A program made the position numbers and the translations under genes. DNA of 38,559 nucleotides from Comamonadaceae bacterium PBBC2. GTDB lineage: Bacteria > Pseudomonadota > Gammaproteobacteria > Burkholderiales > Burkholderiaceae_C. The stretch covers positions 1 through 38,559 of the forward strand of contig NKIO01000034.1 of the NCBI GenBank assembly GCA_002255935.1. The letters run 5' to 3'. Shown in pieces: positions 9,211-18,935 of the stretch. The notes under the pieces are model-generated. The model did no database searches. It was not told the DNA's origin and saw only the letters and a program-made list of their open reading frames with translations. How positions within the stretch are numbered: the first letter of the stretch is position 1; every line of letters begins with the position of its first letter.

Positions 9211-10974
9211 ATGGACATGAACAAAGCCGATACGGCAAAGCCCGCGGCCAGCGGACAAGAGCTTCGCGGCGCAGAAATTCTGGTCAAAGCGCTCCAAGCT
9301 GAGAACGTGCAATACATCTGGGGCTATCCCGGCGGTGCCGTCCTCCACATCTACGACGCTTTTTACAAGCAAGACACGATTCAGCACGTTTTGGTGCGAC
9401 ACGAGCAAGCTGCCGTGCACGCTGCCGACGGCTTTGCCCGCGCCACCGGTGAAGTGGGCGTGGCACTGGTGACTTCGGGTCCGGGCCTGACCAATGCCGT
9501 GACCGGCATTGCCACGGCTTACATGGACAGCATCCCGATGGTGATCATCAGCGGCCAGGTGCCCACTGCTGCCATCGGTCTCGATGCCTTCCAAGAGTGC
9601 GACACCGTGGGCATCACCCGCCCCATCGTCAAGCACAACTTCTTGGTCAAGGACGCCAAAGACATGGCCGAGACCATGAAAAAGGCTTTCCACATCGCAC
9701 GCAGTGGTCGCCCCGGCCCTGTGGTGGTGGACATCCCGAAAGACGTCTCATTCAACAAGACCCTTTACGCGGGCTACCCCGAGTCTGTTGAGATGCGTTC
9801 TTACAACCCCGTGCGTAAAGGCCACGGTGGTCAAATTCGCAAGGCCTTGCAGTTGTTGATGGGGGCCAAGCGTCCCTACATCTACACCGGTGGCGGCGTG
9901 TTGCTGAGCAATGCCAGCGCCGAATTGCGCGCCTTGGTGGACATGCTCAATGTGCCCGTCACCAACACCTTGATGGGCCTGGGCGCTTTCCCTGCGACCG
10001 ACCGTCGATTCTTGGGCATGCTGGGCATGCACGGCACGCTCGAAGCCAACAACGCCATGCAAAACTGCGATGTGCTGTTGGCCATCGGCGCTCGCTTTGA
10101 CGACCGTGTCATCGGCAATCCCAAGCATTTCGCTTCGGTGGATCGCAAGATCATCCACATTGATATTGACCCCTCGAGCATCTCCAAGCGCGTCAAGGTC
10201 GATGTGCCCATCGTGGGCGATGTGAAAGACGTCCTGACCGAACTCATGGGCATGATCCGTGAGTCTGGCCAAAAGCCCGATTCTCAGGCCTTGGCCCAGT
10301 GGTGGGAAACGGTTGAAGGCTGGCGCAAGCGCGATTGCATGAAGTACGACAACAGCAACACCCAAGTCATCAAGCCCCAAAAAGTCATCGAGACCTTGTG
10401 GGACATGACCAAGGATGCAGATGCGTACATCACATCCGATGTGGGGCAGCACCAGATGTGGGCCGCTCAGTATTACAAGTTCAACGAACCACGCCGCTGG
10501 ATCAACTCCGGTGGTTTGGGCACCATGGGCGTGGGCATTCCCTACGCTATGGGCATCAAGTTGGCCAAGCCAGACAGTGAAGTGTTCTGCGTCACGGGTG
10601 AAGGCTCGGTGCAGATGTGCATTCAGGAACTCTCAACCTGCCTGCAGTACAACACGCCCATCAAAGTGGTGGCCCTGAACAACGGTTTCTTGGGCATGGT
10701 GCGCCAATGGCAGGAGATTGATTACTCCGGTCGTTACAGCCACAGCTACATGGACGCCTTGCCCAACTTTGTGAAGTTGGCAGAGGCTTATGGTCACGTC
10801 GGCATCTTGGTTGAAAAACCGGAAGATGTAGAGCCCGCCTTGCGCGAAGCGCGCAGACTCAAGGACCGCACGGTTTTCTTGGACATCCGCACGGACCCGA
10901 CAGAAAACGTGTTCCCAATGGTGCAGGCCGGCAAGGGCATCACCGAGATGCTCATGGGCGTGGAGGACCTGTAA
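9211..10974 (+). CDS. ilvB: Acetolactate synthase large subunit
   Basis: Catalytic subunit of acetohydroxyacid synthase: condenses two pyruvates, or pyruvate and 2-oxobutyrate, in the first common step to Val, Leu and Ile. Cytoplasmic, ThDP-, FAD- and Mg-dependent. The 587-residue product has YPGGAVLHIYDAF then RHEQAAVHAADGFAR with the catalytic Glu at 65, and the ThDP/Mg block TGEGSVQMCIQEL ending in ALNN; the usual GDG is GEG here, which I believe occurs in related betaproteobacteria. The ATG at 9211 has AAAGG six bases upstream; an in-frame TTG at 9205 and ATG at 9217 are alternatives. ilvH follows after 2 bp. Confidence 0.97.
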   Translation: MDMNKADTAKPAASGQELRGAEILVKALQAENVQYIWGYPGGAVLHIYDAFYKQDTIQHVLVRHEQAAVHAADGFARATGEVGVALVTSGPGLTNAVTGIATAYMDSIPMVIISGQVPTAAIGLDAFQECDTVGITRPIVKHNFLVKDAKDMAETMKKAFHIARSGRPGPVVVDIPKDVSFNKTLYAGYPESVEMRSYNPVRKGHGGQIRKALQLLMGAKRPYIYTGGGVLLSNASAELRALVDMLNVPVTNTLMGLGAFPATDRRFLGMLGMHGTLEANNAMQNCDVLLAIGARFDDRVIGNPKHFASVDRKIIHIDIDPSSISKRVKVDVPIVGDVKDVLTELMGMIRESGQKPDSQALAQWWETVEGWRKRDCMKYDNSNTQVIKPQKVIETLWDMTKDADAYITSDVGQHQMWAAQYYKFNEPRRWINSGGLGTMGVGIPYAMGIKLAKPDSEVFCVTGEGSVQMCIQELSTCLQYNTPIKVVALNNGFLGMVRQWQEIDYSGRYSHSYMDALPNFVKLAEAYGHVGILVEKPEDVEPALREARRLKDRTVFLDIRTDPTENVFPMVQAGKGITEMLMGVEDL

Positions 10975-10976
10975 TC

Positions 10977-11468
10977 ATGAAACACATCATTGCTGTATTG
11001 ATTGAAAACGAAGCGGGCGCTTTGTCCCGCGTGGTGGGCTTGTTCTCGGCACGTGGCTACAACATCGAGTCTTTGACCGTGGCTCCGACCGAAGACCCCA
11101 GCCTGTCGCGCATGACCATCCAGACCACGGGGTCGGACGACGTGATCGAGCAAATCACCAAGCACCTGAACCGCCTGATCGAGGTGGTGAAGGTCGTGGA
11201 CCTGACCGAAGGCGCTTACACCGAACGCGAGTTGATGCTCGTGAAAGTGCGTGCTGTGGGCAAGGAACGCGAAGAAATGAAACGCATGGCCGACATCTTC
11301 CGCGGCCGCGTGATCGACGTCACCGACAAGAGCTACACGATTGAGCTCACCGGTGACCAGACCAAGAACGACGCCTTTTTGGAGGCGATCGACCGCAGTG
11401 CCATTTTGGAGACCGTGCGCACGGGTGCATGCGGTATCGGGCGCGGCGAGCGCATCCTGCGCGTCTAA
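10977..11468 (+). CDS. ilvH: Acetolactate synthase small (regulatory) subunit
   Basis: Regulatory subunit that activates IlvB and confers feedback inhibition by valine. It has 163 residues: an N-terminal ACT domain (HIIAVLIENEAGALSRVVGL, then GYNIESLTVAPTEDPSLSRM) and the C-terminal ALS small-subunit domain (RELMLVKVRA, RGRVIDVT, GDQTKNDAFLEAI). The start lies two bases after the ilvB stop, so the two are translated together, as expected for subunits of one enzyme. The next gene, ilvC, starts 39 bp on. Confidence 0.97.
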   Translation: MKHIIAVLIENEAGALSRVVGLFSARGYNIESLTVAPTEDPSLSRMTIQTTGSDDVIEQITKHLNRLIEVVKVVDLTEGAYTERELMLVKVRAVGKEREEMKRMADIFRGRVIDVTDKSYTIELTGDQTKNDAFLEAIDRSAILETVRTGACGIGRGERILRV

Positions 11469-12524
<1,056 letters not shown>

Positions 12525-12546
12525 TTTGCCCTGGGCAAAACTGGAA

Positions 12547-12570
12547 AAGGCCACTGCGGTGGCCTTTTTT
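12547..12570 (+). terminator. Terminator of ilvBHC
   Basis: AAGGCCAC (12547-12554), loop TGCG, GTGGCCTT (12559-12566), then a run of T to 12570. It separates ilvC from pssA. Confidence 0.9.
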
Positions 12571-12638
12571 CATGGCTGGCAGACTCGCTTAAACTGAGGG
12601 CTTGGGGCAAGACACCACTCGCTTCAGGACAGGAATGG

Positions 12639-13457
12639 ATGATGAACAACGATATCGATAAATCCGAAGACGCCGACACCGCGGCGGCATCGCGCAAGCC
12701 ATCCAAGGGCATCTACATGTTGCCCAACATGATCACCTTGGCGGCATTGTTTGGCGGTTTTTACGCCATCGTGATGGCCGTGAATGGCCGTTTTGACTTG
12801 GCCACCGTCGGCATTTTGTGCGCCATGGTGCTCGACAGCTTGGACGGCCGCGTGGCCCGCATGACCAATACGCAAAGCGCGTTTGGCGAGCAAATGGACT
12901 CCCTGTCCGACATGGTTTCCTTTGGTGCGGCGCCCGCGCTGATTGCCTACGTCTGGGGGCTCAAGAGTTTGGGGCGTTGGGGTTGGATTGCGGCATTTGT
13001 TTACTGCGCTTGCGCAGCACTGCGCTTGGCGCGGTTCAACGTCAACACGGCGGTGGTGGACAAACGTTATTTCCAAGGGTTGCCATCACCTGCAGCCGCA
13101 GCCTTGGTCACGGGTTTCATCTGGATCATGATGGAAAACGCCATTGATCCGCAAAGCGTGGCCTGGTGGATGTTCGCTGTGGCGCTGTTCTCGGGCCTGA
13201 CCATGGTGACCAACGTGCCGTTTTACAGCTTCAAAGACATGCACATGAAAAAGACAGTGCCTTTTGTCTCGTTGGTGTTGGTGGCGCTGGGCATTGCGGT
13301 GGTCAACATCGATCCGCCCACGGTGCTGTTTGCCATTTTTGTGGGGTATGGCCTCAGTGGCTACGCGATCTACATCTGGCGAAAAGCCAAAGGCCAGCCG
13401 ACCAGCATGATCAGCACTTCGACCGATGAGCCCGAAGAGCGGGGCCTTCACCAGTGA
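12639..13457 (+). CDS. pssA: CDP-diacylglycerol-serine O-phosphatidyltransferase (membrane type)
   Basis: Inner-membrane enzyme that makes phosphatidylserine from CDP-diacylglycerol and serine, the precursor of phosphatidylethanolamine. 272 residues with about seven membrane segments. The CDP-alcohol phosphotransferase motif D-G-x2-A-R-x8-G-x3-D-x3-D is complete in LDGRVARMTNTQSAFGEQMD plus SLSD (about residues 70-90). CAGGA precedes the double ATG at 12639. It lies between the ilv operon and leuA, an order I recognise from Burkholderiales, but a terminator before it and the leu leader after it suggest its own transcript. Confidence 0.93.
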   Translation: MMNNDIDKSEDADTAAASRKPSKGIYMLPNMITLAALFGGFYAIVMAVNGRFDLATVGILCAMVLDSLDGRVARMTNTQSAFGEQMDSLSDMVSFGAAPALIAYVWGLKSLGRWGWIAAFVYCACAALRLARFNVNTAVVDKRYFQGLPSPAAAALVTGFIWIMMENAIDPQSVAWWMFAVALFSGLTMVTNVPFYSFKDMHMKKTVPFVSLVLVALGIAVVNIDPPTVLFAIFVGYGLSGYAIYIWRKAKGQPTSMISTSTDEPEERGLHQ

Positions 13458-13505
13458 TGTCATGCCCATGACAGATGGCTGATTTTTCTGTGCTAAAGTG
13501 AACCC

Positions 13506-13559
13506 ATGAACAAATTTTTGCTGGCACTACTGCTAACGCCTCACGGGCGGGATGTGTAG
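13506..13559 (+). CDS. leuL: leu leader peptide
   Basis: A 17-codon open frame encodes MNKFLLALLLTPHGRDV. Five of codons 5-10 are leucine (TTG, CTG, then CTA, CTG, CTA), and CTA is rare in this GC-rich DNA. It lies directly before the hairpin terminator at 13580 and 95 bp before leuA. Stalling at the Leu codons when leucyl-tRNA is scarce would leave ACGGGC (13543-13548) free to pair with GCCCGT (13584-13589), blocking the terminator. The ribosome site (AAAGTGA) is weak. Confidence 0.85.
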   Translation: MNKFLLALLLTPHGRDV

Positions 13560-13579
13560 CGCACGCGAACATTGTCCTC

Positions 13580-13612
13580 AAAGGCCCGTATGCCATCCGC
13601 AACGGGCCTTTT
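13580..13612 (+). terminator. leu attenuator terminator
   Basis: AAAGGCCCGT (13580-13589) pairs perfectly with ACGGGCCTTT (13602-13611) and ends in TTTT. It stands between the leucine leader peptide and leuA. Its 5' arm can instead pair with ACGGGC at 13543-13548, so terminator and antiterminator exclude each other. Confidence 0.88.
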
Positions 13613-13653
13613 GCATTGGTGCATGGAATTGCGGGTTTTGACCAGGAGCGAAT

Positions 13654-15192
13654 ATGTCTGACAAATTGATTATTTTTGACACCACCTTGCGCGATGGCGA
13701 ACAGTCGCCCGGCGCCTCCATGACCCGCGACGAGAAGTTGCGCATCGCCCGTCAACTGGAACGCCTGCGCGTGGACGTCATCGAAGCCGGTTTTGCGGCC
13801 AGCTCCAATGGCGACTTCGAAGCCGTGCAAACCATCGCCAACGCGATCAAAGACTCGACCATTTGCTCTTTGTCGCGTGCCAATGACCGGGACATCGCTC
13901 GCGCGGCCGAAGCCCTCAAAGGTGCCAACAGCGGCCGCATTCATACCTTCATCGCCACGTCGCCTTTGCACATGGAAAAGAAGCTGCGCATGACGCCCGA
14001 CCAGGTGTTCGAGCAAGCCAAGCAATCGGTGCGCTTTGCTCGCAATCTGGTGGGGGACATCGAGTTCAGCCCAGAAGACGGTTACCGCAGCGACATGGAT
14101 TTCCTGTGCCGTGTGCTCGAAGCCGTGATCGCAGAAGGCGCCACCACCATCAACGTGCCCGACACCGTGGGCTATGCCGTGCCTGAGTTGTACGGCAACT
14201 TCATCAAGACCTTGCGCGAGCGCATCCCCAACTCTGACAAAGCCATTTGGTCGGTGCACTGCCACAACGACTTGGGCATGGCGGTGGCCAACTCTTTGGC
14301 TGGCGTGAAGATTGGTGGTGCCCGTCAGGTGGAGTGCACCATCAACGGTCTGGGCGAACGCGCAGGCAATTGCTCACTCGAAGAGGTGGTCATGGCGGTC
14401 AAAACCCGCCGCGATTATTTCGGTCTGGACGTCGGCATTGATGCCAGCCACATCGTGGCGGCCAGCCGCATGGTCAGTCAGACCACCGGTTTTGTGGTCC
14501 AGCCCAACAAGGCGGTGGTGGGTGCCAATGCTTTCGCGCATGCGTCTGGTATTCACCAAGACGGCGTGCTCAAGGCGCGTGACACCTACGAAATCATGCG
14601 TGCCGAAGATGTGGGCTGGACGACCAACAAGATCGTGTTGGGCAAGCTCAGCGGTCGCAATGCCTTCAAGCAGCGCTTGCAGGATTTGGGCGTCGTCCTG
14701 GAAAGCGAGACCGAAATCAACAACGCCTTCGCCAAATTCAAGGAGTTGGCCGACCGCAAGAGCGAGATTTTTGACGAGGACATCCTGGCCCTGGTGAGCG
14801 ATGAAAGCGTCACCGCCGAGAAAGAGCAGTTTGGCTTTGTCTCCATGTCCCAGCACAGCGAAACCGGCGAGCGCCCTCAGGCGTCGGTGGTCTTCACTGT
14901 GGCCGGCAAAGAAATGCATGGTCAGTCAGACGGCAACGGTCCGGTCGACGCCTCCCTCAAAGCCATCGAAGCCATCGTCAAAAGCGGCGCCGAAATGGTG
15001 CTGTACTCGGTCAACGCCATCAGCGGGTCGACCGAAAGCCAAGGCGAAGTGACCGTGCGCTTGCAAAACAGCGGTCGCGTGGTCAACGGCGTGGGCTCGG
15101 ATCCGGATATCGTTGTGGCTTCTGCCAAAGCGTATTTGAGCGCACTCAATAAACTTCAAAGCAAGGCCGACAGGGTGGCCGCACAAGGTTGA
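13654..15192 (+). CDS. leuA: 2-Isopropylmalate synthase
   Basis: First committed enzyme of leucine synthesis: condenses acetyl-CoA with 2-oxoisovalerate. The 512-residue product has an N-terminal TIM barrel with [15 protein letters not shown] (residues 9-23) and metal-binding HCHND (H202, H204), then [14 protein letters not shown] and [11 protein letters not shown]. The C-terminal LeuA regulatory domain (about 390-505), which binds leucine for feedback inhibition, includes [13 protein letters not shown] and [20 protein letters not shown] precedes the ATG. Leucine therefore controls the gene by attenuation and, by family knowledge, the enzyme allosterically. leuB, leuC and leuD are not adjacent. 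Confidence 0.97.
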   Translation: MSDKLIIFDTTLRDGEQSPGASMTRDEKLRIARQLERLRVDVIEAGFAASSNGDFEAVQTIANAIKDSTICSLSRANDRDIARAAEALKGANSGRIHTFIATSPLHMEKKLRMTPDQVFEQAKQSVRFARNLVGDIEFSPEDGYRSDMDFLCRVLEAVIAEGATTINVPDTVGYAVPELYGNFIKTLRERIPNSDKAIWSVHCHNDLGMAVANSLAGVKIGGARQVECTINGLGERAGNCSLEEVVMAVKTRRDYFGLDVGIDASHIVAASRMVSQTTGFVVQPNKAVVGANAFAHASGIHQDGVLKARDTYEIMRAEDVGWTTNKIVLGKLSGRNAFKQRLQDLGVVLESETEINNAFAKFKELADRKSEIFDEDILALVSDESVTAEKEQFGFVSMSQHSETGERPQASVVFTVAGKEMHGQSDGNGPVDASLKAIEAIVKSGAEMVLYSVNAISGSTESQGEVTVRLQNSGRVVNGVGSDPDIVVASAKAYLSALNKLQSKADRVAAQG

Positions 15193-15226
15193 AATGAATC
15201 CTTAAGGGGTACTATTCAACTTTACA

Positions 15227-15264
15227 AAAGTCACGCAAGTTATTGTTCTTGCGTGACTTTTTTT
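15227..15264 (+). terminator. Terminator of leuA
   Basis: AAAGTCACGCAAG (15227-15239), an 8-base loop, CTTGCGTGACTTT (15248-15260), then more T to 15264. A 13 bp perfect stem. Confidence 0.95.
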
Positions 15265-15318
15265 ATTTGATTACACTCTGGTTAAATATTCAATGTGAAT
15301 GCTGTTGAAACCATTGCA

Positions 15319-16404
15319 ATGCGCCTGATCCCCACTGTTTTTTCCCCCTTCGCCAGCCCAGCTGCCCAGCGATTCCTTGTGCTGTTGAGCGCAGGCCTGT
15401 TGAGCGTTGTGTTGAGCGCGCCAGCTTTTGCCAATGCATCGGCTCAGTCGACGAAATCCAAGCCAGTGATCGCCAGTGCGCCCAAGCAGGCCAAAGTCGC
15501 TAAAAAAACAACGGTCAGCTCGGCCAACGCCAAACGCTTTGCCCCTGCACGCTCGGTCGCCGCTGCGCCCATGCGGGCGTCTTTTGGTCAAAAGGCGGGC
15601 TTGCACGCCACCTCTGATCCATTGGATTTGCGCTCCAGCGTGGCCTTGGTGATCGATCAAGACACCCGTGAAGTTTTGCTGCGCAAGAACGATCAAGCCG
15701 TCTTGCCCATCGCCTCTTTGACCAAACTGATGACCGGCCTGGTCATTTCTGAAGCCCAGTTGCCTATGTCGGAAATGATCACCATCACCCAAGACGATGT
15801 GGACACCGAAAAAGGCAGTTCTTCCCGTTTGGCTGTGGGCACCGTGCTCAGCCGTGGCGATCTGCTGCATTTGGCCCTCATGTCGAGTGAAAACCGAGCA
15901 TCCCACGCTTTGGGCCGCACTTTCCCCGGCGGCCTCGATGCTTTTGTCTCCCGCATGAACGCACGCGCCAAGGCATTGGGCATGAAGGACACCCGTTACG
16001 TGGAGCCCACAGGTTTGTCGAGCAACAACCAGTCCAGCGCCCATGACCTGGCCACGCTGGTGGGCGTTGCCTACAAAGAACCTGTTTTGCGTGAGTTGTC
16101 TACCTCTCCAGGCCGTGAAATCGCCGTGGGTCATCGCACCTTGCAATACAACAACACCAACCGTTTGGTCAAAAGCCCACAGTGGGACATCGGTTTGCAA
16201 AAAACGGGCTTCATCACTGAGGCGGGTCAGTGCTTGGTCATGCAAGCCCAAGTGTCTGGCCGCAAACTGATCATGGTGTTCCTGGATTCCGCAGGCAAAC
16301 TCAGCCGCATTGCCGATGCAGAGCGTGTCCGCCGTTGGGTGGAAAAATCGCCTTCTTTGACGGGCGCCAAACATCTTGTGACGACAGATCAATTGCCCAG
16401 CTGA
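15319..16404 (+). CDS. pbpG: D-alanyl-D-alanine endopeptidase (PBP7/8 type, peptidase S11)
   Basis: Periplasmic penicillin-binding protein that cleaves peptide cross-links in peptidoglycan. A signal peptide lies at the N-terminus (hydrophobic FLVLLSAGLLSVVLSAPAFA), then a Lys/Ala/Ser-rich linker of about 60 residues, then the S11 domain. The active-site motifs are complete: SLTK (SxxK), SSEN (SxN) and KTGF (KTG). I choose the ATG at 15319 (MRLIPTVF); an in-frame GTG at 15295 would add eight residues, and neither has a clear ribosome site. It is flanked by strong terminators on both sides, so it is a single-gene unit. Confidence 0.9.
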   Translation: MRLIPTVFSPFASPAAQRFLVLLSAGLLSVVLSAPAFANASAQSTKSKPVIASAPKQAKVAKKTTVSSANAKRFAPARSVAAAPMRASFGQKAGLHATSDPLDLRSSVALVIDQDTREVLLRKNDQAVLPIASLTKLMTGLVISEAQLPMSEMITITQDDVDTEKGSSSRLAVGTVLSRGDLLHLALMSSENRASHALGRTFPGGLDAFVSRMNARAKALGMKDTRYVEPTGLSSNNQSSAHDLATLVGVAYKEPVLRELSTSPGREIAVGHRTLQYNNTNRLVKSPQWDIGLQKTGFITEAGQCLVMQAQVSGRKLIMVFLDSAGKLSRIADAERVRRWVEKSPSLTGAKHLVTTDQLPS

Positions 16405-16419
16405 TCGCGTATCACCCAT

Positions 16420-16447
16420 AAAAAAGGCCTCTTGAGAGGCCTTTTTT
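16420..16447. terminator. Bidirectional terminator between pbpG and the IclR gene
   Basis: AAAAAAGGCCTC (16420-16431), loop TTGA, GAGGCCTTTTTT (16436-16447). A and T runs on both sides let it serve both convergent genes. Confidence 0.93.
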
Positions 16448-16460
16448 CATGGGACTGGGT

Positions 16461-17240
16461 TCAGCGTCCCTCGTTGTAGCCCAATGTGGCCGAGATCTCG
16501 CGGGCGGCCGTTTGCAGTTTGGGCAGCCAGCCTTCATCCAGGCGGTCCGCTGGGGCCGAGATCGACAAGCCTGCCAGCAGTTTGCCCTGGTCGTCGTAGA
16601 TGCCTGCGGCAATGCAGCGCACGCCCAGTTCCAGCTCTTCGTTGTCGCGGGCAATGCCGTACTGCTTGACGCGGGACAGTTCGCGCTCGAGGACTTGCAA
16701 CTGGGTGATGCTGTTGCGGGTTTGGCCCGACAGGCCGGTGCGTGTGGCGTAAGAGCGCACACGCAGCGGGTCATCGGCGGCCAAAAACAATTTGCCCACC
16801 GAGGTCAAATGCAATGGCGCACGGCCACCGATGGCGCGAACCACCTGCATGCCAGATCGCTCGCTGTAGGCCCGTTCGATGTAGACGATTTCGTCACCTT
16901 GCCGCATGCTCAAGTTGACCGGTTGCTGGATCAGCTTGTGCAGCTCGCGCATGGGTGCCAAGGCCGCATCGCGCACGTTCAGGCGCCCTTTGACCAAGTT
17001 GCCTAACTCCAGCAAGCGCATGCCCAGCCGGTAACTGCCGGCTTCGGGCCGGTCCACAAATCGGCCGGTGGCCAAATCGTTCAAGATCCGGTGCGCCGTG
17101 GAGGGGTGCAAACCGGTTTTCTCGCTGATCTCTTTGAGCGAGATGGCCTCCTCGCGTGAGGCGAGCACATCGATCAGCGAGAACATGCGTTCAATCACTT
17201 GGATCGTGGGAGAGGGAGCGAGGGTTTGTTCTTTTTTCAT
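16461..17240 (-). CDS. IclR family transcriptional regulator
   Basis: DNA-binding regulator of 259 residues. The N-terminal winged helix-turn-helix is at about 15-75 (ISLKEISEKTGLHPSTAHRI, then LNDLATGRFVDRPEAGSYRLG). The C-terminal effector domain (about 85-255) has the IclR features VYIERAYSERSGMQV, APLHLTSVGKLFLA and the GLSISAPADRLD block. I take the ATG at 17240 (MKKEQTLAPS); the TTG four codons earlier is possible. A TATAAA on the same strand at 17269-17264 could be its -10 box. The gene is not next to an obvious catabolic target: it follows bpt by 48 bp and ends at the shared terminator. Ligand and targets are unknown. Confidence 0.92.
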   Translation of the reverse strand: MKKEQTLAPSPTIQVIERMFSLIDVLASREEAISLKEISEKTGLHPSTAHRILNDLATGRFVDRPEAGSYRLGMRLLELGNLVKGRLNVRDAALAPMRELHKLIQQPVNLSMRQGDEIVYIERAYSERSGMQVVRAIGGRAPLHLTSVGKLFLAADDPLRVRSYATRTGLSGQTRNSITQLQVLERELSRVKQYGIARDNEELELGVRCIAAGIYDDQGKLLAGLSISAPADRLDEGWLPKLQTAAREISATLGYNEGR

Positions 17241-17288
17241 GGGGCTGGCCAAGTCCGTCTGATTTTATACTGTGAAACGCTGTGGCGC

Positions 17289-18026
17289 TCATTCCAGGGC
17301 TTGCCACTGCCCCTCCGAACGGATGTCACAAGGCAAAAAGCGCGATTTGTAATTCATCTTCGGACTGCTGTGGATCCAGTAGCCCAAATAGACATAGGGC
17401 AGGGCCAATTGGCGGGCCTGCTCGATTTGCCACAACACGCCAAAGGTGCCGTAACTGGCCTTGTCTTCAGGTTCATAAAAGGTGTAGACGGCGGACAAGC
17501 CTTGGTTGAGCACATCCACAATGCTGATCATTTTCAAAGCCCCAAGTTCATCGCCTACGGGGGGCTCTCTGAACTCCACGATGCGTGAATTGACGCGACT
17601 TTGCAGCAAAAATTGGCTGTACTGGTCCACGCTGTCTTGGTCCATGCCGCCGCCCACGTGGCGTGCCGTTTGGTAGCGCAAATACAAAGCGTAGTGTTCG
17701 GGGTCAAACTGCAGATCCAGCACCCGTGTCTGCAGATGTTGATGCTGCTTGAAGGCGCGGCGTTGGCTGCGATCGGGCTGGAATTCTCGGACCCGCACAC
17801 GCAGGGGCAGGCAGGCTTGGCAACCATCGCAATAAGGGCGGTAGGTGAACATGCCGCTGCGGCGAAAGCCTTGATCTACCAGTTCGGAATACACCTCGTT
17901 TTGGATCAGGTGGCTGGGCGTGGCCACCTGCGAGCGTGCCAAACGCTGCGGCAAATAGCTGCATTCGTAGGGCGCCGTTGCATAAAACTGCAAGGCCTGC
18001 AAGGGGAGGTCGTTCAGGTGCGTCAC
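17289..18026 (-). CDS. bpt: Aspartate/glutamate leucyltransferase (arginyl-transferase family)
   Basis: Transfers leucine from Leu-tRNA to proteins with N-terminal Asp or Glu, marking them for ClpS/ClpAP degradation. The 245-residue product has the family motifs [10 protein letters not shown] near the N-terminus, [16 protein letters not shown] (Cys pair in the catalytic region, about 63-78) and [18 protein letters not shown] near the C-terminus. The start codon is GTG at 18026 and overlaps the aat stop (GTGA), so the two transferases are translationally coupled. Both acting on N-degrons, they form one functional unit. Bpt is the bacterial form of eukaryotic ATE1. Confidence 0.95.
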   Translation of the reverse strand: MTHLNDLPLQALQFYATAPYECSYLPQRLARSQVATPSHLIQNEVYSELVDQGFRRSGMFTYRPYCDGCQACLPLRVRVREFQPDRSQRRAFKQHQHLQTRVLDLQFDPEHYALYLRYQTARHVGGGMDQDSVDQYSQFLLQSRVNSRIVEFREPPVGDELGALKMISIVDVLNQGLSAVYTFYEPEDKASYGTFGVLWQIEQARQLALPYVYLGYWIHSSPKMNYKSRFLPCDIRSEGQWQALE

Positions 18027-18787
18027 GCCGGTGTGTCCAAGGCCATCAACGCGTCCCAGTATAGAGATTGGTGGGCCCAGTCGATGTCACTGTGCTGACG
18101 CTGCGCCACAAGGTTTTGCACAAACGCCGCGCGGGTGATCTCATGAGCGCCCATCGAAGCCAGATGGCGTGTGTTTTGTTGGCAGTCGATCAAGGGCACT
18201 CCGTGCTGCAGGCAGGCGCTGACCAAGGCGGCCAGGGCCAGCTTGGACCCGTCGGTGATGGTGGTGAACATGGATTCGCCAAACACCGCATGGCCCAAGG
18301 CCACGAAATACAGGCCGGCCACCAACTGCCCATCGATCCAGACCTCTGCACTGTGCGCATGGCCTAGGCGGTGCAGGCTTTTGTAAGCCGCAATCATCTC
18401 GGGCACGATCCAGGTGCCGTTTTGTCCACGGCGCGGTGCTTGGGCACAGCGCTGCATCACCTGCGCAAAGTCCCGATCAAAGCACAACTCAAAACCGGAG
18501 TGGCGCAAATGGCGTTTGAGGCTTTGGCGCAATGACCTGTGGAAACGAAATTGATGCACGGGCAGCACCATGCGCGGGTCCGGGCTCCACCACAACACCG
18601 GTTGGCCCGGACTGAACCACGGAAAAATTCCCTGCCCATAGGCTTCGATCAAACGGCCTGCGGTGAGGTCTTGCCCTGCAGCCAACAAGCCTGGCGCAGA
18701 CGAATCGTGGCCCCAGGCTTGCGACGCCGGCGGCAAGGGCTCGTCGTCTTGTATCCAGGGCAGGTCAGGTTCGGCGCGTTGGGGCAT
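18023..18787 (-). CDS. aat: Leucyl/phenylalanyl-tRNA-protein transferase
   Basis: Adds Leu or Phe from aminoacyl-tRNA to proteins with N-terminal Lys or Arg, creating a primary N-degron. About 254 residues. Family motifs are [26 protein letters not shown] and [11 protein letters not shown] in the first third, GTWIVPEM, then [18 protein letters not shown] and [17 protein letters not shown] use the ATG at 18787 ([11 protein letters not shown]); a TTG five codons earlier keeps the frame open. It is the first gene of the aat-bpt pair and overlaps bpt by 4 bp. The gap to the divergent pgeF region is about 80-140 bp. Confidence 0.96.
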   Translation of the reverse strand: MPQRAEPDLPWIQDDEPLPPASQAWGHDSSAPGLLAAGQDLTAGRLIEAYGQGIFPWFSPGQPVLWWSPDPRMVLPVHQFRFHRSLRQSLKRHLRHSGFELCFDRDFAQVMQRCAQAPRRGQNGTWIVPEMIAAYKSLHRLGHAHSAEVWIDGQLVAGLYFVALGHAVFGESMFTTITDGSKLALAALVSACLQHGVPLIDCQQNTRHLASMGAHEITRAAFVQNLVAQRQHSDIDWAHQSLYWDALMALDTPA

Positions 18788-18866
18788 GCGCTGATTACAC
18801 AATAAATGGCAGTGCTGACCGCCTCTGTGTGCCGGTATCGTTGATTTTTCGGTTTATGCTGAGGCC

Positions 18867-18935
18867 ATGACATTGGGCAATGCCAAGCCGTTTGCCAAGA
18901 AGCTTTTCGGCCAGTGGAGTGATTTTGAAACCTGA
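18867..18935 (+). CDS. Possible 22-codon open frame overlapping the pgeF start
   Basis: ATG at 18867 with GAGG close upstream reads MTLGNAKPFAKKLFGQWSDF plus two residues to TGA at 18933-18935. The stop lies just past the likely TTG start of pgeF (18925), so it could couple translation. It may equally be chance: there is no homology I recognise and the spacing of GAGG is short. Confidence 0.2.
   Translation: MTLGNAKPFAKKLFGQWSDFET

Noticed and set aside
10597-10680. GEG instead of GDG in the ThDP motif of ilvB, as a sign of an inactive enzyme
   Set aside because: Glu can fill the metal-binding role, the rest of the protein is intact, and I recall the same residue in related betaproteobacteria.
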